In this document: in pieces, positions 1-7,427 of the stretch
Position numbering within the stretch: the first letter of the stretch is position 1
How the letters are laid out: each line of letters opens with the position of its first letter
NCBI GenBank assembly: GCA_946616295.1
Contig: CAMOIU010000042.1
Location: 1 to 27,240, forward strand
DNA length: 27,240 nt
Direction: 5' to 3'
Origin: CAG-791 sp002392385
GTDB lineage: Bacteria > Bacillota > Clostridia > Lachnospirales > Lachnospiraceae
Translations under genes and position numbers: made by a program
Notes under the pieces: generated by a model
Databases searched by the model: none
The model's input: the letters and a program-made list of their open reading frames with translations, nothing else
Told to the model about the DNA's origin: nothing

Positions 1-1
1 C

Positions 2-313
2 GGCGAAGAGTGCGGCCTGGAGATCAAGAGCTTCGGCCATGCCGGCGACGGCAACCTGCACATCTATCAGTGCAGCAACGACCTGGACAAGGCAGAGTTC
101 ATCCGCCGCGTCGACACTTATTTCGAGAAGCTCTACAAGGAAGCCACGGACTGCGGCGGTCTGGTTTCCGGCGAGCACGGCATCGGGCGCGGCAAGGTCA
201 AGTATCTGACCGAGTCCGTGGGCGAGACCAACATGGAACTGATGCGCGGCATCAAGAACGTCTTTGACCCGAATCTGATCCTGAATCCGGGCAAGGTCTG
301 TTACCAGTCCTGA
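2..313 (+). CDS. FAD-linked oxidase (lactate/glycolate dehydrogenase type), C-terminal end only
   Basis: The first 103 codons visible are the C-terminal part of a GlcD/LctD-type flavoprotein that oxidises 2-hydroxy acids such as lactate. The gene starts before the window. The FAD-oxidase C-terminal domain shows the motifs FGHAGDGNLH, SGEHGIGRGK and the terminal DPNLILNPGK, all typical of the family. The stop is TGA at 311-313. The next gene on the same strand is a LarA-type racemase and a lactate permease lies just beyond, so D-lactate is the likely substrate. In some anaerobes (Acetobacterium lct operon) such a subunit works with EtfAB to reduce NAD by electron confurcation. Whether etf genes lie upstream cannot be seen here. 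The family is secure; the substrate is inferred. Confidence 0.9.
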   Translation, partial: GEECGLEIKSFGHAGDGNLHIYQCSNDLDKAEFIRRVDTYFEKLYKEATDCGGLVSGEHGIGRGKVKYLTESVGETNMELMRGIKNVFDPNLILNPGKVCYQS

Positions 314-409
314 CAGCTTGTGCCTGTGACAGCCGTGTAGAACCAGCAGGCCGGGAAGATGCGTATTAACGGCATTTTCCCGCCCTCTGTCCTTTCCGAT
401 GGAGGGAAT

Positions 410-1687
410 ATGAAGACAGTCAAGTTTTTCTATAAAGACACCACACAGGACCTGCAGGTGCCGGACGACACACCGGTGCTCCTCAGCAACGTCGACAAGC
501 TGGCCAGCGACCGGAGCGGGATCGAGATCGTCCGGGAGGCCATGGAGCATCCCATCGACAGCCCCAGGCTCTGTGAGCTGGCCCAGGGCAAGCCGGACTG
601 TGTCATCATCATCAGCGACCACACCCGTCCGGTTCCCAGCCGCGACATCCTGCCCAACATGATCCGCGAGCTGCGCGAGGGCAGCCCGGACATCCGGATC
701 ACCCTGCTGGTGGCCACCGGCTTCCACCGTCCGACCAGCATCGACGAGCTCCGGAACAAACTGGGCGACGAGCTCTATGAGGAGTTCAAGGACAATATCG
801 TGGTGCACGACGCCCACGACCCGTCCAAAAACGTCAAGGTGGGCGTCCTGCCCTCCGGTCCCGACTGCATCCTGGACAAGGTCGCCATGGAGACCTCCCT
901 CCTTGTGGCGGAGGGCTTCATTGAGCCCCACTTCTTTGCCGGTTTCTCCGGCGGCAGAAAGAGCATCCTGCCCGGCATCGCCGACGCGGTGACGGTCATG
1001 GGCAACCACTGCTCCAAGTTTATCGACAGCCCCTATGCCCGCACGGGTATCCTGGACCACAACCCCATGCACGAGGATATGCTCGCCGCCGCGAAGATGT
1101 CCAAACTGGCCTACATCGTGAACGTGGTCATCGACGAGAACAAGAAGACCGTGGCCGCCTTCGCCGGCAACTACGAGACCGCCCACCGCAAGGGCTGTGA
1201 TTTCATCGCCGAATATGTCTGCGTGAAGCCCCAGCCGGCGGACATCGTCATCTCCACCAACGGCGGCTGGCCCCTCGACCAGAACGCCTACCAGTCCCCC
1301 AAGGGCATGACAGCCGCGGAAGCGACCGTCAAGGACGGCGGCGTCATCATCATGCTGGCCTCCTGCACCGACGGCACTGGCGGTGACTTCTTCTACCATA
1401 TCATCGCCGACGAGCCCGACATCGAGACCGCCTACCAGAAATTCCTGGCCACCCCCCAGGAGAAGACCGCACCCGACCAGTGGTGCTCCCAGATCCTGGC
1501 CCGCATCGCCAGAAAATACCGCGTCATCTTCGTCGCGGAGCCCGAGCAGCAGGCCATGATCGAAGGCCTCAAGCTCACCTACGCCCCCAACCTCCAGGCA
1601 GCCTACAAGCTCGCCCGCGAGATCAAGGGAGAGAACGCAAGCCTCACCTGCATCCCGAACGGGATCTCTGTGGTGGTGAGAGAATAA
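410..1687 (+). CDS. larA: LarA-family nickel-dependent lactate racemase
   Basis: The 425-aa product belongs to the LarA/DUF2088 family, which interconverts D- and L-2-hydroxy acids with a nickel-pincer nucleotide cofactor. The ATG at 410 is chosen because GGAGGG lies just before it; an in-frame ATG at 359 has no such site. Visible motifs are DHTRP (70-74), GFHRP (104-108), HFFAGFSGGRKSILPG (174-189), GNH (198-200) and QNAYQSPK (291-298). H174, the cofactor-linking K184, H200, Q295 and K298 fall at the residue numbers I recall for Lactobacillus plantarum LarA. The enzyme would let the neighbouring oxidase use both lactate isomers. The cofactor genes larB, larC and larE are not in the window. 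Other LarA homologues act on other hydroxy acids, so lactate is inferred from context. Confidence 0.9.
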   Translation: MKTVKFFYKDTTQDLQVPDDTPVLLSNVDKLASDRSGIEIVREAMEHPIDSPRLCELAQGKPDCVIIISDHTRPVPSRDILPNMIRELREGSPDIRITLLVATGFHRPTSIDELRNKLGDELYEEFKDNIVVHDAHDPSKNVKVGVLPSGPDCILDKVAMETSLLVAEGFIEPHFFAGFSGGRKSILPGIADAVTVMGNHCSKFIDSPYARTGILDHNPMHEDMLAAAKMSKLAYIVNVVIDENKKTVAAFAGNYETAHRKGCDFIAEYVCVKPQPADIVISTNGGWPLDQNAYQSPKGMTAAEATVKDGGVIIMLASCTDGTGGDFFYHIIADEPDIETAYQKFLATPQEKTAPDQWCSQILARIARKYRVIFVAEPEQQAMIEGLKLTYAPNLQAAYKLAREIKGENASLTCIPNGISVVVRE

Positions 1688-1693
1688 GAAAAT

Positions 1694-1728
1694 GCCGCGC
1701 CGGGGGGATTCCTCCCGGCGCGGCTGTA
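1694..1728 (+). terminator. Hairpin terminator after larA
   Basis: A perfect 11-bp G+C stem (1694-1704 with 1714-1724) begins 6 bases after the larA stop. The T-tract after it is poor (TGTATAT), so it may be a weak or Rho-assisted terminator. Confidence 0.6.
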
Positions 1729-1810
1729 TATCCAGAAACGGAGAACCATGTGACCCGGTCCCTGGGCAGAATATTCCATCCGTTCACGGGGTCATATACC
1801 TCTCAGACAA

Positions 1811-1850
1811 TAAAAAACCGCCGCCACGGGGCATCCCCCGAAGCGGCGGT
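1811..1850 (-). terminator. Intrinsic terminator of lctP
   Basis: On the minus strand an 8-bp stem ACCGCCGC/GCGGCGGT (1817-1824 with 1843-1850) is followed by TTTTTTA. It lies just beyond the lctP stop and has the classic intrinsic form. Confidence 0.85.
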
Positions 1851-1871
1851 CATTCATTCATGAGGCTATCG

Positions 1872-3407
1872 TCATGCCAGCGCGAAGCAGATGATGCCGC
1901 CGACGATGGCGTAGAGCAGGCAGTATTTGAAGACGCTGCCGATGACGGTGCTCTCCTTGCCGCTGAGGCCGACGGCTGCGCAGCCGAGGGCAACGTTGGA
2001 AGGGGAGATCATCTTGCCGACGCCGGCGCCGAGGGAGTTGGCGGCGCCCAGCCATTCCTGGGCGATGCCGAGCTGGGAAGCGGCCTCAGCCTGCAGGGGG
2101 CCGAAGAGGACGCTGGTGTTGGTGCCGGAGCCGGTGACAAAGCCGCCCAGGACGCCCACGAGAGGGGAGAAGAGGGGGTAGAATCTGCCGGCAACGATGA
2201 CCAGGACATCCGCGACGTCGGTGGTCATGCCGCTGTGGACCATGAGCTTGGCGGTCACGAGGACGGAGCAGATGGTCAGGATGGTCTTGAGGTTATTGCG
2301 GACGGTCCTGACCAGAACGCTCAGGATCCTGGGGAGGGAAGCTCCCTGGATGAGGCCGCCCAGGATGCCGGCCAGGATGATCCAGACGCCGGGCGTATTG
2401 ATCCATGTGAAGTTGGAAGGGGCCGCGTCCTCTCCGACATAGAGCTGGATGCTGGAGCTGACGGAGGAGAGAGGGCCGTTGATGAAGGGGAAGAGCTTGG
2501 AGGTAAACAGGAGCAGGAAGAAGATCAGGATGAAGGGACTCCAGGCCCGGACGGCGTCGGCTGCGGTCAGGGTGGTGTCGGAAGGGGTATCCTGAGCCTG
2601 CACCAGGTATTCTTCGGGGATCTCTCTGTCCTTCATGCGGAGAGCGACCAGGACGGACAGGACCAGGGAGCAGATGGAGCCGATGATGTCCGGCAGCTCG
2701 GGGCCCGCGAAGGTAGCCAGAAGGAAGTTGGGGATCACGAAGGCCAGGGAGGAGAGCAGGGTGAAGGGAAGGAGTCCCTTGAAGGCCTTGAAGCCGCCGC
2801 CCACGATGAAGACCATGAAGAAGGGCGACAGGAACATCAGGATCACGGAGATCAGGGCGGTGTTGGCGGAGAGCACGCCGGCAGCCAGGCCGGTGGCGGA
2901 CTCCAGGGAAGTCAGGGGAACGCCGACGCTGCCGAAAGCGGTGGGCGTAGAATTGGCGACCAGAAGGGCCAGCAATGTGCGCAGGGGGTCAAAGCCCAGA
3001 GCGACGAGGATGGAGCCGGGAATGGCGACAGCCGTTCCGAAGCCGGCCATGCCTTCCATGAAGCAGCCGAAGCTCCAGCCGATCAGAAGCAGGAGGACGC
3101 GGCGGTCTCTGGAGACGCCGGCCAGCATGGCTTTGATCTTGTCCATGGCACCGGTCTCCAGGGAGAGACCGTAGACGAAGAGCGCTGCGAGAATGACCAG
3201 AATGATGGGCCACAGGGCTGTGCAGACGCCCTCGACGACAGAAGTGGCGGCCGAGACAAGGGGGAGCCCCTTGAAGAGGACGGCCGTGACGCCGGCAAAA
3301 AGAACGGCGATGGGACATGCCTTAAAGCCGGGCATTTTCAGGACGGTCAGAGCAACGATGAGCCACAGGATGGGTACAAGACCCAGAACGAATTTGAGTA
3401 CCAGCAT
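1872..3407 (-). CDS. lctP: L-lactate permease
   Basis: The 511-aa polytopic membrane protein of the LctP family imports lactate (and probably glycolate), usually with protons. It is nearly all hydrophobic segments. The conserved stretches GFGTAVAIPGSILVALGFDP, NSTPTAFGSVGVPLT and GSGTNTSVLFGPLQAEAA are visible. The start at 3407 (MLVLKFVLG) is preceded by GAGGAAA at good spacing; an upstream in-frame ATG at 3467 would add 20 polar residues and overlap the promoter region. It converges on larA and reads away from the XRE gene upstream on the same strand. It supplies substrate for the oxidase and racemase. The length is slightly below the usual 530-560 aa. Confidence 0.93.
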   Translation of the reverse strand: MLVLKFVLGLVPILWLIVALTVLKMPGFKACPIAVLFAGVTAVLFKGLPLVSAATSVVEGVCTALWPIILVILAALFVYGLSLETGAMDKIKAMLAGVSRDRRVLLLLIGWSFGCFMEGMAGFGTAVAIPGSILVALGFDPLRTLLALLVANSTPTAFGSVGVPLTSLESATGLAAGVLSANTALISVILMFLSPFFMVFIVGGGFKAFKGLLPFTLLSSLAFVIPNFLLATFAGPELPDIIGSICSLVLSVLVALRMKDREIPEEYLVQAQDTPSDTTLTAADAVRAWSPFILIFFLLLFTSKLFPFINGPLSSVSSSIQLYVGEDAAPSNFTWINTPGVWIILAGILGGLIQGASLPRILSVLVRTVRNNLKTILTICSVLVTAKLMVHSGMTTDVADVLVIVAGRFYPLFSPLVGVLGGFVTGSGTNTSVLFGPLQAEAASQLGIAQEWLGAANSLGAGVGKMISPSNVALGCAAVGLSGKESTVIGSVFKYCLLYAIVGGIICFALA

Positions 3408-3477
3408 AATGAGTTTCCTCTCCGGGCGGGAGTGCAGCGGCAATGTGGAGCCTGTACCGGAGCACATAGTGAAGGGT

Positions 3478-3515
3478 TACAATTCATTGTAGTCCGTACA
3501 AAGAGGTTTGCACAA
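3478..3515 (-). promoter_or_regulatory. lctP promoter with overlapping palindrome
   Basis: The minus strand has TTGTGC (3510-3515), an 18-bp spacer and TACAAT (3486-3491). The -10 box is one arm of the palindrome TACAAT-TC-ATTGTA (3478-3491). The position is right for lctP, 70-80 bases before its start. The palindrome is a candidate operator for the adjacent XRE protein, because the same ACAAT/ATTGT arms occur upstream of the XRE gene. Confidence 0.5.
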
Positions 3516-3522
3516 GTGATAA

Positions 3523-3741
3523 TTATATATCAATCGGGGAAAGATCAGACTGTCCGGCGATGTCATCCAGACTGGTCTCATAGAGATGGGCGAGGGCCAG
3601 CAGATGGTCCGTGCGGATACGGATCTTGGCTCTCTCGTAATCAGAATAGGTGCGCTGGCTGATGCCAAGCTTGTAGGCTACGTAACGCTGGGGATAGTCG
3701 TGGTCTTCCCGGAGACTGCGGATGCGTTCAGCGGTGGTCAT
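3523..3741 (-). CDS. Small XRE-family helix-turn-helix regulator
   Basis: The 72-aa protein is essentially one HTH_3/XRE DNA-binding domain. RIRSLREDHDYPQRYVAYKLGISQRTYSDYERAK spans residues 6-39 and contains the recognition helix, and TDHLLALAHLYETSLDDIAG follows. The start has a clean AAAGGAGA site at 3746-3753. It has no sensor or dimerisation domain. It lies directly upstream of lctP on the same strand with its own possible operator at 3764-3776, so control of itself and of lctP is likely. The ligand or partner is unknown. Confidence 0.85.
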   Translation of the reverse strand: MTTAERIRSLREDHDYPQRYVAYKLGISQRTYSDYERAKIRIRTDHLLALAHLYETSLDDIAGQSDLSPIDI

Positions 3742-3763
3742 GGCGGTTCTCCTTTCCGAAGGG

Positions 3764-3776
3764 ACAATATAATTGT
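3764..3776. promoter_or_regulatory. Candidate XRE operator (ACAAT-ATA-ATTGT)
   Basis: A perfect 5-bp-arm palindrome lies 23 bases before the XRE start, inside an AT-rich patch that also holds -10-like sequences (TATATT, TATACA on minus). The arms match those of the palindrome over the lctP -10 box (3478-3491), with a 3-base instead of a 2-base centre. Autoregulation is inferred. Confidence 0.4.
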
Positions 3777-3878
3777 ATACGACCCAAAAGGACCCGGATG
3801 GATTCTACCGCAAATTCCGGTAAAAGAGTTTGCGGGAGAGAGTTTTCACAGTTTCTTGAACACAAACAGGCCCTGCGA

Positions 3879-3887
3879 TGGTATACT
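3879..3887 (+). promoter_or_regulatory. Extended -10 promoter for the alpha/beta hydrolase
   Basis: TG-G-TATACT (3879-3887) is a good extended -10 element. A TTGAAC at 3856-3861 is 20 bp upstream, too far for an ideal -35. Transcription would start near 3894, about 75 bases before the start codon. Confidence 0.45.
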
Positions 3888-3969
3888 GAAATATAAGACA
3901 GTACCGGTCCGGTCAGCGGGCGGGACCTGTTCAGGGGATGATGAATGCGCATGTTTTGGGAGGATTGGA

Positions 3970-4965
3970 ATGGGCGACAGAGAAGAGAAGAAGCAGGACA
4001 AGGAAAGATCGCTCGTCTGGGAGGTGACCAGGACGGCACTGGAAGCGGGCGTATGCATCGGCGTCGGCGCTCTGATCGGCGCCGGAAATTTCTTTTATAA
4101 ATTTGCAATGACACCCAAGGCCCATGATCCGCGGACGGATGAGGGGGAGCTGGCCGTGCCCTATGTAAAGGGACGCCGGTGGATGAATGAGCATCCGGAC
4201 AGGGAGGACTGGCTGATCCGGTCCTACGACGGGCTGCAGCTGCACGCCAACTACATTCCCGCCGCGGAGGGCTGCCACCGCTATGCGATCTGTGTCCACG
4301 GCTATGCGGACAGTTCGGAGAGCATGGGCGTGTACGCCTCGGTCTATCACGACCGCTACGGGATGAACGTCCTGCTGCCTGACCTGCGGGGACACGGCGG
4401 GAGCGAAGGCAATTACGTGGGCTACGGCTGGGATGATCACTTCGATATTCTGCGCTGGATCGACGAGATCCTGCGGCGGGATCCGGAGGCGGTCATGATC
4501 CTGCACGGCATCTCCATGGGAGCGGCCACAGTCATGCTGACCACCGGCGAGAAGCTCCCCTCCCAGGTACGGGCGGCGGTGGAGGATGCCGGCTATACCT
4601 CGGCCATGGAGGTCTGCGAGGCGGTCTATAAGGGGCTGGGCGACCAGCCGGTGCCTGCCGCGGTCATGATCCAGGTGGTGCGCGCCATCACGAGGATCCG
4701 GGCCGGCTATGACCTACAGAAGGCCTCCCCCATTGAGGCCGTCAAACGATCGGAGACACCGACACTCTTCATTCACGGAGAGGTGGATGATTTTGTCCCG
4801 TCGGAGATGATGCCCCGTCTCTATGCGGCGGCTGCCTGCAAGAAGGACCTTCTGTGGATCCCCGGAGCCTCCCACGTCCAGTCCGTCTGCTGCGAACCGG
4901 ACACCTACTGGGACAAGGTGGAGGCATTTATGGACAGCGTGGACGAGAGCATCCTCAACGGGTGA
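3970..4965 (+). CDS. Membrane-anchored alpha/beta hydrolase
   Basis: The 331-aa protein has a charged cytoplasmic start, one membrane segment (about 25-45) and an alpha/beta hydrolase domain (about 80-325). The catalytic triad is visible: Ser182 in GISMG (180-184), Asp273 in HGEVDDFVP and His302 in GASH. The oxyanion region is VHGYADSSES, and LLPDLRGHGGSEG is typical of the fold. The family resembles Bacillus YqkD-like and BEM46-like serine hydrolases. The substrate cannot be told from sequence; an ester or peptide at the membrane face is plausible. The start at 3970 has GGGAGG 7 bases before it. It appears monocistronic, with its own promoter and a terminator shared with prs. Confidence 0.88.
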   Translation: MGDREEKKQDKERSLVWEVTRTALEAGVCIGVGALIGAGNFFYKFAMTPKAHDPRTDEGELAVPYVKGRRWMNEHPDREDWLIRSYDGLQLHANYIPAAEGCHRYAICVHGYADSSESMGVYASVYHDRYGMNVLLPDLRGHGGSEGNYVGYGWDDHFDILRWIDEILRRDPEAVMILHGISMGAATVMLTTGEKLPSQVRAAVEDAGYTSAMEVCEAVYKGLGDQPVPAAVMIQVVRAITRIRAGYDLQKASPIEAVKRSETPTLFIHGEVDDFVPSEMMPRLYAAAACKKDLLWIPGASHVQSVCCEPDTYWDKVEAFMDSVDESILNG

Positions 4966-4985
4966 GTGCATTCTCAACGGATGAG
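4949..4985 (+). repeat. 18-bp imperfect tandem duplication across the hydrolase stop codon
   Basis: GCATCCTCAACGGGTGAG (4949-4966) is followed after one base by GCATTCTCAACGGATGAG (4968-4985), with two mismatches and a period of 19. The stop codon lies in the first copy. Confidence 0.6.
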
Positions 4986-5029
4986 GGCCTGCACGGCGGG
5001 TGACAGCCCGCGCCATGATCACAGCATAA

Positions 5030-5060
5030 TAAAAGGACTGCCGCACCGGCAGTCCTTTTT
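5030..5060. terminator. Bidirectional intrinsic terminator between hydrolase and prs
   Basis: A perfect stem AAGGACTGCC/GGCAGTCCTT (about 5033-5055) has an A-run on the left and TTTTT on the right, so it can stop transcription from both converging genes. Confidence 0.88.
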
Positions 5061-5088
5061 GATTGCGGATCCAAAGAAACAGGGACGA

Positions 5089-6300
5089 TCAGAAGACGAA
5101 GGGCTCCTTCCGGGCCTGGGCCTCGCGATAGCGGGCCAGAAGGCGGTTGATCCTGCCGGAGGGATCCAGCAGGTCGCTGATGGAGGCGTCGTGGTTGAGG
5201 GTATCGATGATGAAGGCGATATATTTGCTCATATCGCAGCTGATGTACCAGGGGCGCTCGAAGAGCTCGGGGCGCTGGTAGATCAGGTTGGTGGTGAGGA
5301 CCTTGTTGATGATGCCCTCTTCATAGGCCTTGTCGAAGACGTCCAGGCCGCCGGTGAAGAGGCCGTAGGTGGCGCAGACGAACACGCGCTTGGCGCCGCG
5401 CTCTTTCAGGCCCCGGGCGACTTCCATGACGCCCTTGCCGGAGGAGAGCATGTCATCGATGATGAGCATGTCCTTGCCCTCCACGGAGGAGCCCAGGAAC
5501 TCGTGGGCCACCACCGGATAGGCGCCGTTCTCGAAGCGGGTATAGTCTCTGCGGCGATAGAACATGCCCATGTCCAGACCCAGAATATTGGCAAAATAGA
5601 CGGCCCTCTTCATGCCGGCCTCGTCGGGGCTGATGACCAGCATGTGATCGCTGTCGATCTGCAGATCCGGCACGTTGCGGAGGAGTCCCTTCATGAACTG
5701 GTAGACGGGCTGTACGTTGTCGAAGCCGCTCAGGGGAATGGCGTTCATGACGCGGGGATCATGGGCGTCGAAGGAGACGATGTTGTCCACGCCCATGCGG
5801 ACCAGTTCCTGCAGGGCGATGGCGCAGTCCAGAGACTCGCGCATGGTGCGCTGGTTCTGACGGCTCTCATAGAGATAAGGCATGATGACGGTGATGCGCC
5901 GGGCCTTGCCGCCGACGGCGGCGATCACACGCTTGAGGTTCTGATAATGGTCGTCGGGAGACATGTGGTTCTGCACGCCGCAGAGCCGGTAGGTCTCGCT
6001 GTAATTGCACACATCCACCAGCAGATAGAGATCCATGCCGCGGACCGACTGGCGGATCACGCCCTTGCCTTCACCGGTTCCGAAACGCGGCAGATCACAG
6101 TCTACAATGTACGTGGGTCGCTGGTAGCCGACATAGGCCTGGCTGTCCTTGTGTTCGCTCTGGCGCTCCGCCCTCCAGTTGGTCAGGTAATAGTCGATGG
6201 AAGCGGCCATTTTCTCACAGCCGGTGACGGGGATGATGCCCAGTGCACCGGTGGGGATGCCTTCCAGCTGTCTCTTCTCATGCGATCGTATGGGTTCCAT
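5089..6300 (-). CDS. prs: Divergent long ribose-phosphate pyrophosphokinase
   Basis: The 403-aa protein makes PRPP from ribose 5-phosphate and ATP for nucleotide, His and Trp synthesis. It is recognised by MPYLYESRQNQR (140-151, matching PYARQDRK), FDAHDPRVMNAIP (178-190), ISPDEAGMKRA (223-233, ribose-phosphate side) and the PRPP loop IIDDMLSSGKG (280-290). Common class I enzymes are about 315 aa. This one is longer, with an N-terminal extension and extra segments. Two signature sites differ: the usual DKRR is YRRRD (248-252), and the usual DDMIDTAGT is DDMLSSGKG. I recall similar long versions in other Clostridia. A good site (GAGAGGA) precedes the ATG. It follows dnaI on the same strand after 116 bp. 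Confidence 0.85.
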   Translation of the reverse strand: MEPIRSHEKRQLEGIPTGALGIIPVTGCEKMAASIDYYLTNWRAERQSEHKDSQAYVGYQRPTYIVDCDLPRFGTGEGKGVIRQSVRGMDLYLLVDVCNYSETYRLCGVQNHMSPDDHYQNLKRVIAAVGGKARRITVIMPYLYESRQNQRTMRESLDCAIALQELVRMGVDNIVSFDAHDPRVMNAIPLSGFDNVQPVYQFMKGLLRNVPDLQIDSDHMLVISPDEAGMKRAVYFANILGLDMGMFYRRRDYTRFENGAYPVVAHEFLGSSVEGKDMLIIDDMLSSGKGVMEVARGLKERGAKRVFVCATYGLFTGGLDVFDKAYEEGIINKVLTTNLIYQRPELFERPWYISCDMSKYIAFIIDTLNHDASISDLLDPSGRINRLLARYREAQARKEPFVF

Positions 6301-6416
6301 TCAAATCCTCTCTTTCCCTGATAGCTGCCGTGGTTTCTTCTGTATAAAGACAGGGAAAAAACGACCTGTCAGCAGACGGTGTAGGTATGTCCCGCGCCCG
6401 ACGCGGGGCCTGCTCC

Positions 6417-7409
6417 TCAGGATGGCGGAGCGGCGCTCCGTTCCCTTCTGCGCAGCACCCGGATGTCCCGGCCGGTCATGCGGCACAGGAGATAAGAGTC
6501 CAGGATGCGGGAGAAGGTGCGGTCGGAGTAGCGCTTCTGCAGCTCCTTCAGCGGCAGGTTGGTGGAGATGACGGTGCTCTTGCGCCGCAGGAGCCTTTCG
6601 CTCAGGCAGGCAAAAAGCTGGGCAGAGACATACTGGTTCGTAAGCTCAGTGCCCAGATCATCAATGATCAGAAGGTCACAGGTATAAAGATCACCGGTGA
6701 ATACACGGAACTCGTCCCGCTCGCGGGCGTCGTAGCCGTATCCGGACAAACGATCAAACAAAGTTGCAGCACTAAAATACAGGACACTGAAGCCTCTGTC
6801 AAGCAGTTCTCCCGCGATACAGGCGGAAAGACTTGATTTGCCCACGCCGGTGCTGCCGTAGAAGAGGAGGCCGGGGCAGGCGGCGTCTGTGCCGAAGGTC
6901 CGCACGAACTGCAGGGAGCTGCGCAGGGCCCTCCGGAAGTTGGTCAGGTCCTCGCCCTCGTAATAGTGCTCGGAGAGCCTGTCGAAGCGGGCCTCCTTCA
7001 TCTGGGCCTGCAGGTGGGACTGGTCATAGAGAAGCTCGACCTCCCGGCGCTTCAGGCACCGGCACTTCTCGCCGTTCACGTAGCCTGTGTCGCGGCAGTA
7101 AGGGCAGTCATAGGTGAGGTCCAGATAATCCGCCGGCCATCCGTTCTCCGTAAGGAGCTCCCGGCGCCGTCTTGCCGCGTCCTCGACGCTGCGGCGGGCG
7201 GCCTCCTGGGCCTGGGCGTCGCCGGTCCCGGTCAGTCTGGCGCGGAGTCTGTCCGCGGCCATGGCCGGCACCTCGCTGTCCAGCTCCCGCAGGGCGGGGA
7301 CACGCAGGTAGACCTCCTCCCTGCGCTGCTGCCGCTGGCGCAGGTGTCTGTCACGGGTCTGCGCGTAGCCGCGCATGATATGGTCGTATTGGTCTCTGCT
7401 CAATGCCAC
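6417..7409 (-). CDS. dnaI: DnaI/DnaC-like helicase loader ATPase
   Basis: The 330-aa AAA+ protein loads the replicative helicase DnaB onto DNA. Residues 1-95 are charged and helical. A zinc-binding cluster follows (CPYC 102-105, CRC 116-118). The ATPase domain has Walker A GSTGVGKSS (185-193), Walker B LLIIDD (246-251), sensor ISTN (281-284) and a probable Arg finger in FSRILDS (299-305). The start is GTG at 7409, 18 bases after the dnaD-like stop, with a modest GGAG site, so the two genes are probably co-transcribed. Its partner helicase gene dnaB is at 19595-20932 in the same window. Confidence 0.9.
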   Translation of the reverse strand: MALSRDQYDHIMRGYAQTRDRHLRQRQQRREEVYLRVPALRELDSEVPAMAADRLRARLTGTGDAQAQEAARRSVEDAARRRRELLTENGWPADYLDLTYDCPYCRDTGYVNGEKCRCLKRREVELLYDQSHLQAQMKEARFDRLSEHYYEGEDLTNFRRALRSSLQFVRTFGTDAACPGLLFYGSTGVGKSSLSACIAGELLDRGFSVLYFSAATLFDRLSGYGYDARERDEFRVFTGDLYTCDLLIIDDLGTELTNQYVSAQLFACLSERLLRRKSTVISTNLPLKELQKRYSDRTFSRILDSYLLCRMTGRDIRVLRRRERSAAPPS

Positions 7410-7427
7410 GTCTCTGGTCTCCGGTCC

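Noticed and set aside
1692..3662. A 656-codon open frame on + opposite lctP
   Set aside because: It is antisense to a clear permease. Its product is very rich in Gly, Glu, Asp and Gln, as expected for the shadow of hydrophobic codons in GC-rich DNA, and it has no ribosome site.
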